The notes under the pieces: model-generated
What the model was told of the DNA's origin: nothing
What the model saw: only the letters and a program-made list of their open reading frames with translations
Databases searched by the model: none
Assembly: GCA_003164255.1 (NCBI GenBank)
Contig: PLST01000055.1
Coordinates: 3,156-22,412, forward strand
Length of the DNA stretch: 19,257 nt
Direction of reading: 5' to 3'
DNA from: Acidobacteriaceae bacterium
GTDB taxonomy: Bacteria; Acidobacteriota; Terriglobia; Terriglobales; Acidobacteriaceae
Translations under genes and position numbers: made by a program
In this document: positions 8,030 through 13,963 of the stretch, piece after piece
Position numbering within the stretch: the stretch's first letter is position 1
Layout: every line of letters begins with the position of its first letter

Positions 8030-8035
8030 TACAAT
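8030..8035 (+). promoter_or_regulatory. Likely extended -10 element of the tRNA-His gene
   Basis: TACAAT preceded by TGC gives an extended -10 form, ending 10 bases before the mature tRNA. The surrounding GCTACAATCGA matches the element in front of tRNA-Pro. A TTGGGC upstream is 20 bases away, too far for an ordinary -35 box. Confidence 0.5.
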
Positions 8036-8045
8036 CGATGTATGT

Positions 8046-8121
8046 GGCGGCAGTAGTTCAGTGGCAGAACGCCTGACTGTGGCTCAGGATGTCGTGGGTT
8101 CGATCCCCACCCGCCGCCCCA
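8046..8121 (+). tRNA. tRNA-His (anticodon GUG)
   Basis: The sequence folds as a complete cloverleaf with the extra G(-1) at 8046 pairing with C73 (8118), the identity element of tRNA-His. D-arm is GTTC/GAAC, anticodon stem CCTGA/TCAGG with loop CTGTGGC (anticodon GTG), T-arm GTGGG-TTCGATC-CCCAC, and CCA is encoded at 8119-8121. One acceptor pair is mismatched (A6 at 8052 against C67 at 8112). A tyrosine integrase gene starts 94 bases downstream in the same direction, so the 3' half of this tRNA is the probable attachment site of an integrated element. Confidence 0.96.
8094..8121 (+). other. Probable attachment site (tRNA-His 3' end, island left boundary)
   Basis: Inference from position: tyrosine integrases commonly recombine at the T-arm and 3' end of tRNA genes and lie just inside the element. 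The T-arm, acceptor 3' strand and CCA occupy 8094-8121, and the integrase starts at 8215. I found no second copy of this segment in the rest of the window, so the partner site is either beyond 19257 or lost. Confidence 0.5.
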
Positions 8122-8157
8122 TAATAGAATCAATAACTTAAACACTTTTACTCATCT

Positions 8158-8177
8158 TAGCGTGCAATAGCGTGCAA
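8158..8177 (+). repeat. Two tandem copies of TAGCGTGCAA
   Basis: The 10-base unit TAGCGTGCAA is repeated head to tail without a gap, between the tRNA-His attachment site and the integrase start. Short direct repeats at this place are typical arm-type binding sites for integrase or excisionase, but this role is inferred from position only. Confidence 0.6.
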
Positions 8178-8214
8178 TGGCTGTTATGATGTTGCCCAAT
8201 ATCGAGGGCAAATC

Positions 8215-9447
8215 ATGGCGCTGCAGCTCTACCGTCGCCACCGCAAGGAGTGCGAGGCCGGGCATCCGGAAGACTCCAAGAGCGGACAGTTCGAAGAAGG
8301 ACGCAGAGGCAGGAAACACTGCGCCTGCCTCATCCACGCTTCAGGTTCGATCGCCGGCAAGTTCGGACGCAGGTCGACCGGGGAACGGAAATGGGATGAA
8401 GCACATGCCGTTGTCACCGAATGGCTGACGGCGGGATCCTGGCCCTCCGACCAACCCCATGCTGAGCCGGAGCCGTCCCTGGCCCCCGACCCACCTCCTG
8501 CCCGGACCACAATCAGCGAAGCGCTGGAGGCGTACCTGGCCAAATGTGAAAGCCGCGACATTAAAGGGTCTACCCTGGCTAAATACAAAACGCTTACCAA
8601 TCAACTCGGGGCCTATTGCGTCGACAAAGGCTACATCTACATCGACCAGCTTGACGTTATCGACATGGACGGCTTTTACGGGTCCTGGAAAGACGGCAAG
8701 AAAGGGAAGGCCAAGAAGCTCGAGCGACTGAAGAGCTTCGTGCTGTTTTGCAGAAAACGGAAATGGCTGGCCGAGGACATCGCCGAGGATTTGAAAGCGC
8801 CGCCAAACGCCTCGGCGCTGAGCCCCAAGGCACCCTTTGATGATGAAGAACTCGAACGGATTTACGCGGCTTGCGACAAGATAGGCTCCCCGACCAAGCC
8901 GGGTCCCGGATGCCGCAACTGGGGCGGGGAGGACGCCAAGGATTTCATTTATCTGTCCATTTACACAGGTCTACGCATCTCCGACGTGGCCATGTTCGAC
9001 ATCTCGAAAAGGCTCAAAAGCAATGACGTCTATCTCAGAATGCATAAAACCGAGAACCCTCTCTATACCTGGGTACCGGATTGGCTCGTTGCCCGCCTGC
9101 GGGCGCGCGAGAAGGTCCATGGCCCACTGATCTTCAGGTGTGGCGAAACAGGAAATGCTAAGCAGTTATGCGATATCTGGCGCAACAAGCGTCTGAGGCT
9201 TGTGTTCCAGCTGGCCGGCCCTTTTGATGAGAAGCCGACACCGCACAGGTTCCGGCATACGTTTGCGCGCATTCTGCTCGAAAAAGGCGTGCCAGTGGCT
9301 GATGTGGCCGAACTGATCGGCGATACCGAAGATATAGTGCGGCGCTATTACGCAAAGTGGATCAAGAGTCGCCAAGTGAGATTATCTCGCATCTTGCAGG
9401 AAGCATTCGAGGACAAGGCGCGGCCGCGCATCGTTGCGATACGCTGA
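8215..9447 (+). CDS. Tyrosine-type site-specific integrase of a tRNA-His island
   Basis: A 410-residue integrase. The N-terminus has a Cys/His-rich patch (HRKECEAGH ... KHCACLIH, residues 9-41) that could bind zinc. Residues about 95-190 form a SAM-like core-binding domain. The catalytic domain (about 205-395) shows Arg254 (TGLRISD), Lys278 (MHKTE), the HRFRH box with His344, Arg347 and His348, then LIGDTEDIVRRYY with Tyr378 as probable nucleophile. The usual His of the L-G-H box is Asp370 here. It would cut and rejoin DNA at the tRNA-His attachment site to insert or excise the island. ATG 8215 has GAGGG six bases upstream. Position next to the tRNA and same orientation support this role. Confidence 0.92.
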   Translation: MALQLYRRHRKECEAGHPEDSKSGQFEEGRRGRKHCACLIHASGSIAGKFGRRSTGERKWDEAHAVVTEWLTAGSWPSDQPHAEPEPSLAPDPPPARTTISEALEAYLAKCESRDIKGSTLAKYKTLTNQLGAYCVDKGYIYIDQLDVIDMDGFYGSWKDGKKGKAKKLERLKSFVLFCRKRKWLAEDIAEDLKAPPNASALSPKAPFDDEELERIYAACDKIGSPTKPGPGCRNWGGEDAKDFIYLSIYTGLRISDVAMFDISKRLKSNDVYLRMHKTENPLYTWVPDWLVARLRAREKVHGPLIFRCGETGNAKQLCDIWRNKRLRLVFQLAGPFDEKPTPHRFRHTFARILLEKGVPVADVAELIGDTEDIVRRYYAKWIKSRQVRLSRILQEAFEDKARPRIVAIR

Positions 9448-9511
9448 GGAAATCGATCTGGTTTGAAGGCGAGAGAAAGCCAATTGCCGTCTTTTTGGAG
9501 GCATAAATCGC

Positions 9512-9988
9512 CTATGCCGCATTTTGCAGGCGGGTGTATATCCTTCGCGCAACCGACTCCGGCACGCTGTATATCGTGTGCGCCTTCTTCCGGCCTTGTC
9601 TGAACTTCATGACGCCGGGCTCGTCTTTAATGAGAAGTCGTACTTTTTCTCGGCCCAAGGCCCATAGTCTCGCCATATCCTGTATGCGATAGTGCACTTG
9701 GTCATAGTTTGAAATTGAGCCGGCGAGTTGGTCGTGTATCCTTTGTGCTACTGAGGATGGAATGAGGTAAGTGATGTGTGCCTTTTTGCGACCCAAGCTA
9801 ATTTTGATAACCTCCGGATCTTCTCTTACCAGCAAGCGTAGCGTCTCGCGGCCCATAGCCCACCGCTGCGCAAGGCTCTTGATCCGCCAGTGTTTTTCGG
9901 CGAACTGGGGCGCTGGGCTCCAATGCCCTGCTGCAACCGCCGAATTAAGAGAGAGGACAACCGCTTGCCCCCCGAGCTGTCGGAGCAT
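9512..9988 (-). CDS. Excisionase-like DNA-binding protein with a duplicated HTH module
   Basis: A protein of about 158 residues made of two homologous blocks. Block 1 (about 33-89) reads HWRIKSLAQRWAMGRETLR and continues RLLVREDPEVIKI..GRKKAHITYLIPSSVAQRIHDQL. Block 2 (about 99-155) reads HYRIQDMARLWALGREKVR and continues RLLIKDEPGVMKF..GRKKAHTIYSVPESVARRIYTRL. Each is a winged-helix unit of the MerR/excisionase type, with the pattern of a small HTH family I associate with acidobacteria (memory, not a search). It should bind DNA, perhaps two half-sites at once. The start is uncertain: I prefer ATG 9988, because the longer frame to 10072 has an unnatural N-terminus and runs into a palindrome. 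It is divergent from the recombinase trio and faces a control region with three related motifs, so it may be its repressor or the island's excision factor. Confidence 0.75.
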   Translation of the reverse strand: MLRQLGGQAVVLSLNSAVAAGHWSPAPQFAEKHWRIKSLAQRWAMGRETLRLLVREDPEVIKISLGRKKAHITYLIPSSVAQRIHDQLAGSISNYDQVHYRIQDMARLWALGREKVRLLIKDEPGVMKFRQGRKKAHTIYSVPESVARRIYTRLQNAA

Positions 9989-10047
9989 AACTCTCGAGAC
10001 CAGAATCAACAATCCTGCAACGAAAGTAGCGCAAGAAGAATTGCTGA

Positions 10048-10113
10048 CCCTAGCGATCCAGGGAGATCGCACAAAATAAATTTATTTTCTTACTCAGCCC
10101 TGGATTGCTAGGG
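10048..10113. repeat. 66-bp interrupted palindrome with concentric AT core
   Basis: CCCTAGCGATCCAGGG (10048-10063) and CCCTGGATTGCTAGGG (10098-10113) are inverted copies differing at one base. At exactly the same centre of symmetry (10080/10081) lies the perfect palindrome AAAATAAATTTATTTT (10073-10088). The two 9-base stretches between core and arms do not match each other. This two-level symmetry suggests a site bound by a dimer or tetramer, as an operator or a recombinase substrate. Confidence 0.88.
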
Positions 10114-10524
10114 TCTACGGGGAGGAGGGGGTAAGCTCATAAGATGAGCCTAAAATCCCTGGAAGGCTGTACGTCATTTCGTCCGACTGGTGGCTGAAGG
10201 GCAGTAATGCAGGATCGGGAGATTTGCAAAATGCAAGGACGACGGAGGTTTTTATCACAGACACGATGATGCTACCGCTGCCCAAGATTACCCGTGACGG
10301 CGAAATGGATTCCTAAGCTTGACTGCGCTGGGAATGAACAGGGCAACGGTGGTGCTCGTGGCTTCATGGCTTGCTGAGATGGAGTACGCCTCCTCTGAAT
10401 CGCTGTGAGGTTTACTCGTCTGTCTCTTCAGTGTCAGGAATAAGGACAGTTACTTTGGTGTAGCCTCCGGTAAAATTGCTAGAGCTCTTACTGCTGCGGT
10501 ACAGACACACATATATTTGGCTGC

Positions 10525-10553
10525 TTCAGAAAATTTCCCTCTCAATAAATAAT
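10525..10553 (+). promoter_or_regulatory. Candidate promoter of the recombinase trio
   Basis: TTCAGA (10525-10530) and AATAAT (10548-10553) are separated by 17 bases and match the housekeeping consensus at 4/6 and 5/6 positions. The related motif at 10566-10579 would then lie over the start of the transcript, a typical repressor position. Confidence 0.4.
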
Positions 10554-10565
10554 CAGCAGAGCTCT

Positions 10566-10579
10566 CTGGATCGCTAGGG
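10566..10579 (+). promoter_or_regulatory. Third copy of the palindrome half-site, in front of the trio
   Basis: CTGGATCGCTAGGG is the exact inverse of CCCTAGCGATCCAG at 10048-10061 and differs in one base from 10100-10113. It ends four bases before the ATG at 10584 and so overlaps the probable ribosome site (AGGGG). Confidence 0.7.
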
Positions 10580-10583
10580 GTCC

Positions 10584-11384
10584 ATGGGAATTTTTGGGAA
10601 GATATTTGTAATGAGTTCCCAACCGAAAATCTCAGCAGAGTATCTTGCAGGCCAAGCGACCTTCGAGCCGAATAAGCCTGCATCACAAATTGGGTCCAGA
10701 TCATACGACGCGGCGGGGCCCACGACAGCGCGTCTAGATCTCGATCACGAGGATCACCTGGACGACGATGCCAATGAGCTAACAGCCAGATCGGAGATTG
10801 ACGGATCGGCGGATCAGCAAGAGCGATCTGCGACTGGTGTGGTCGAACCCGGTCATCTATTGGCGCGCAGGTCGGAGCGGCACCGATACTCTGAGATTAG
10901 GATCGAATCAATCGATATCCACAGCATTTACGGAGAGCACCCGTTGGCAAAAGAGATACGCAACAATTTAGGCCTGCAGTTTCGAGACATCCCAGTCGAT
11001 GTAATCACAGAGGGAGGGCTGATGGACCTGGCCCATTATTTCCTGTTGCACGTCGTTCGTCATAAGGGGAAAATCCTTTGCGTTGCCGGACTGAGGTATT
11101 TTCGGCTCCTGCACCGAGAACTGCCTTCAGAGGCTAGGGTCCCAGTACTCCTACATACGCGGTTGTCAGCGGGCGCCTTGCGGAATCTTATCCTGTCGGA
11201 TCTCTTTGTGATGCCTATCTTTTCCGGGCTGAGTTCTCAAGGTCGGAAATCAGCGGCAATCGCCTGGAGCAAAGACCAGATGAGGGATCTGCTGAGTCAC
11301 AGTCTCCAACGCGATCCTCTTTGCGCGCTGGCGGAGTTGCTGGATTGCGATGCACGGACTATCCGAGGCTGGATAGCAAAATGA
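10584..11384 (+). CDS. ParB-like/HTH protein, first gene of the recombinase trio
   Basis: A protein of 266 residues, or 257 if ATG 10611 is used. The first 100 residues are polar and acidic and look unstructured (LDLDHEDHLDDDANEL). Residues about 105-212 resemble a ParB/Srx-fold domain: IDIHSIYGEHPLAKEIRNNL, a central KGKILCVAGLRYFRLLH (161-177) like the ParB 'G-x-R-R-y-x-A' motif, then VPVLLHTRLSAGALRNLILSD. The C-terminus (about 244-264, DPLCALAELLDCDARTIRGW) looks like a helix-turn-helix. The likely role is DNA-site recognition or guidance of the two recombinases encoded downstream. The stop overlaps the next start (ATGA), which implies coupled translation. The ParB match is by eye and partial, so the fold is uncertain; that this is a real gene is much safer. 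ATG 10584 is preceded by AGGGG. Confidence 0.7.
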   Translation: MGIFGKIFVMSSQPKISAEYLAGQATFEPNKPASQIGSRSYDAAGPTTARLDLDHEDHLDDDANELTARSEIDGSADQQERSATGVVEPGHLLARRSERHRYSEIRIESIDIHSIYGEHPLAKEIRNNLGLQFRDIPVDVITEGGLMDLAHYFLLHVVRHKGKILCVAGLRYFRLLHRELPSEARVPVLLHTRLSAGALRNLILSDLFVMPIFSGLSSQGRKSAAIAWSKDQMRDLLSHSLQRDPLCALAELLDCDARTIRGWIAK

Positions 11385-13963
11385 TTATTATCGCTTCTAA
11401 CCAAAGTCCATCGCACCTGGCTCTTCGCGATTGTGCCGCCTCCGCCAATCTGGAGCCAGCGTTGCGCAGGTTCCTGTGGGAGATCAATGCGCACTGGAAT
11501 CTGGTTGCGTTGCCCTTGATCTGCGAGAACCTGCGCGAGATGCTGAATCTGTCCAAGGACATCTGGAACCTAGATCTGGATGAATGGAAACTGGAATCCT
11601 GGTTCGAGGTCATCGACTGGATATTCAATGAGCAAGCCGCACTTGCTGGAAAAGTCGGCAAAAGATTTTTTCAAGGCTTCGGCGCGAAAGGCGAGCATCC
11701 GTTGATGGGGGCGGGGGTGTTGCGCCATTCGGTTTACGCGACCTTATGCAACTCACACAACAATCCAAGATGGAGGGAGACCTACCGCCTGCTGCAGGCG
11801 CATCTGCTCTTCGCAAAGATATCCGTCACCCGAAAATACACGACACTCGCAGAGTATGAATCGTACAACGGAGAGCGAGCTCTGCTGGAGAAAAGGGCCA
11901 ATCCTTATCATGCGGCGCTTGCCGTCCGGCGCATCAGCGAACGCCTAAGCGGTACTTTCCTCTCTGAAATTGAAGACTCAGTCCGGTTTCCCCCTCTTGA
12001 TTTTCTTTCCCAACTTGTCGAGATTGTTCCATCCACCACGGAAGACATAGCACGCTGCCGTGATCTGGCTGTATTTTTTGGCAAGGCTTTTCAGGGGGCG
12101 GGCCAAAGAAAGCGCAACCCTCAAGCGGGCGGTGGCTCGGACTCCGGGCGGAGCCGTCTACACGGAGGAAAGACAGATTTTCTGCTGGCTGCGCAGTCCA
12201 CTGACAATTCTTTTGAAGACGAAGAAGACAAGAAGAGCACGCGGCGAGGGCGCCATTCGACGACGGTGCGGCTCCGCCACAAGAGAGAGCAAGCCGAGGA
12301 GCGCATCGACGTCGACGACTGTCCGGGAGAAGACGAAGAGGATGAGGAGATCGATGGAACGGATATTCAGGACGAACATTTTCAAAGAAGCCCCGGCTCC
12401 TTTCACGAGGTATCCGCAGCGCAGGCGATGCAGGTGCAGATGGCGAATCAGCTTTTTCCCTGGAGCTATGGGACGCTGACAATCGCCGAGATTGCGCCTG
12501 TGATCATTCAGCGGCGCCAGCAGATGGCCGATACCATCGCCGCCGGTCCTCTCACGAATGCACAGTTTCAGAAACTCGAAGTGCTGGCGCTGGCGGAGGT
12601 CATGTTCTGGACATCGAGCTCGATCGAGCAGGCTGTTGGGCTGAGGATGCTGCATCAAACTACCAGCGGAATGGATGCGGTTCTCAGTCTGCTGCCAAAG
12701 ACCAGCACCACAATTGCTCAATGGCGCATTCGGTCTCCCCTACCCAGCTACTGTCGTCCGCAAGAGCCGGCGCCTCCTGGAATGGATCGTGAGCGTATCG
12801 ACTATCTTCGCCTGCCCGACGTGGCCGATGGCAGCTTTCTGGTTCACGCATTTCTCGAACAAAAGGCCCGAATGCGGGCCAGCGACGAACTCCATCATGG
12901 AAAGACGAACGCTGTTTCGAATCCATCTTCGCGCGTTTTTCGGCATCCCCTCGCCTGGTATCGCAAGCAGCTCCGGCTTCTTTTCGAGAGCGTGGACCCG
13001 GATACACGCATGACGGAAGGCCGGCTCTCCCGGTTTCTGTTCTCCAGAGTTCTTGAAGCATCGGGAGGTGATCTTTCTGCGGCCGCCATTATCACCGGAA
13101 ACGATATTCCGCTGTCGCGGGTCAAACTCTTTTATGCCTGCCCTTCGGTGTCTCGTCTGCAGACGTTGTACACCGATGTTGCCATCGGCGTTCAGGAAGC
13201 CTGTCTGCGCGCTCTTGAAAAGGAACCTCCGCCACGCGAGAAGGTGATTGTCGAAACAGGTGACACCTATATAGGGAACCGTCTCTGTCCGGCCCGAAGC
13301 GCGGTTCGACAGGCAATTCGGAAACTCCAAGAAGAAATCCAATGCACTTGGCAGATGGCGAACTACGACGAACACCGGCGTCATCACAACCTGCTGACAC
13401 TGTACACGCTCTTGATGTTTTCCTATACAACAGGCGTGCGTGGAATCAGTACTCCTTATCTAAATCTATCGGAGATCGACCCGGAGCTGCGGCTGGGAAC
13501 TTTGACGGATAAGGACAGTGGAGTTGGCTACAAAACAAGATTGATCCGAGTGACGCCGATGCTGCTCAAGCAAATGGAATTCTACAAGGATTTCATTGCC
13601 TGCGCTCCGCACTTGCCTCAGGACCGGAAGCTTCCATGCTTTTTTCTGGATGAAGAGCTGAAACCAGTCGAGGTGCGGCCCAAGACACTGGTTCCAATCA
13701 TGCAGGACTTCCTTCCATTTCCCGTCAACATCCATCGCCGCTTCGTTTCTTCTGAACTGCTCGATGCCGGATGCCCGCCGGAGATTGTCAGTGCGTGGAT
13801 GGGGCACTGGCACCGTGGCGAAGAGCCATGGGGTAAGTTCTCCAGCTTCTCTTTTCACGACTACGTGTCCGTCCTGGAGTCGTTTCTCGACCCCTTGATC
13901 GAATATCTTGGCTTTCGTGCTTTGCCGGGCAACTCGCATTTCAAACTCAAGGAGCTAAAGTGA
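11381..13963 (+). CDS. Very large protein with a divergent C-terminal tyrosine-recombinase domain (trio gene 2)
   Basis: 860 residues from ATG 11381, which overlaps the previous stop as ATGA. About 240 N-terminal residues are helical and unrecognised. Residues 240-335 are low-complexity, first basic and then very acidic (GEDEEDEEIDGTDIQDE), a probable flexible linker. A second region of unknown fold follows (340-660). Residues about 665-845 look like a phage-integrase catalytic domain: Arg687 (TTGVRGISTPYLNL), Lys711/Lys718, NIHRRFVSSELLDAG with Arg786, MGHWH with His809, and SFHDYV with Tyr828. By alignment with H-x-L-R-H the first His of box II is Asn783 and the second is Arg787, so the active site is unusual. 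It probably acts on DNA with its neighbours during integration or excision. The family is unknown to me. The GTGA overlap couples it to the next gene. Confidence 0.8.
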   Translation: MIIIASNQSPSHLALRDCAASANLEPALRRFLWEINAHWNLVALPLICENLREMLNLSKDIWNLDLDEWKLESWFEVIDWIFNEQAALAGKVGKRFFQGFGAKGEHPLMGAGVLRHSVYATLCNSHNNPRWRETYRLLQAHLLFAKISVTRKYTTLAEYESYNGERALLEKRANPYHAALAVRRISERLSGTFLSEIEDSVRFPPLDFLSQLVEIVPSTTEDIARCRDLAVFFGKAFQGAGQRKRNPQAGGGSDSGRSRLHGGKTDFLLAAQSTDNSFEDEEDKKSTRRGRHSTTVRLRHKREQAEERIDVDDCPGEDEEDEEIDGTDIQDEHFQRSPGSFHEVSAAQAMQVQMANQLFPWSYGTLTIAEIAPVIIQRRQQMADTIAAGPLTNAQFQKLEVLALAEVMFWTSSSIEQAVGLRMLHQTTSGMDAVLSLLPKTSTTIAQWRIRSPLPSYCRPQEPAPPGMDRERIDYLRLPDVADGSFLVHAFLEQKARMRASDELHHGKTNAVSNPSSRVFRHPLAWYRKQLRLLFESVDPDTRMTEGRLSRFLFSRVLEASGGDLSAAAIITGNDIPLSRVKLFYACPSVSRLQTLYTDVAIGVQEACLRALEKEPPPREKVIVETGDTYIGNRLCPARSAVRQAIRKLQEEIQCTWQMANYDEHRRHHNLLTLYTLLMFSYTTGVRGISTPYLNLSEIDPELRLGTLTDKDSGVGYKTRLIRVTPMLLKQMEFYKDFIACAPHLPQDRKLPCFFLDEELKPVEVRPKTLVPIMQDFLPFPVNIHRRFVSSELLDAGCPPEIVSAWMGHWHRGEEPWGKFSSFSFHDYVSVLESFLDPLIEYLGFRALPGNSHFKLKELK

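Larger units (their letters stand above)
7716..8045. other. Spacer between divergent tRNA-Pro and tRNA-His genes
   Basis: About 330 bases. Apart from the two TACAAT promoter elements next to the tRNAs I see no gene. A minus-strand frame has a hydrophobic stretch (residues like FVGIVWVVWLSAGPIGP) but its C-terminus reads straight into the tRNA-Pro gene and there is no ribosome site, so I do not call it. It could be a remnant of a small membrane protein. Confidence 0.4.
9989..10583. other. Control region between the HTH gene and the recombinase trio
   Basis: About 595 bases without a gene. It contains a large interrupted palindrome (10048-10113), a further copy of its half-site (10566-10579), a degenerate one at 10475-10484 (ATTGCTAGAG), and small inverted repeats GCTCAT-AAG-ATGAGC (10135-10149) and TTGCA-AAA-TGCAA (10224-10236). 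The density of symmetric sites marks it as regulatory or as a recombination target rather than plain spacer. Confidence 0.55.

Noticed and set aside
7425..8141. A 238-codon plus-strand frame across both tRNA genes.
   Set aside because: It contains the well-known artefact sequence from reading through tRNA-Pro (GAEGFEPPALCSQSRCATRLRYAP) and also runs through tRNA-His; there is no ribosome site or domain.
9989..10072. 28-residue N-terminal extension of the duplicated HTH protein.
   Set aside because: It reads through one arm of the palindrome, has an atypical composition, and has no ribosome site at 10072.
11321..11380. 20-residue N-terminal extension of trio gene 2.
   Set aside because: It lies in another frame within trio gene 1, whereas the ATGA overlap at 11381 matches the GTGA overlap of the next pair.
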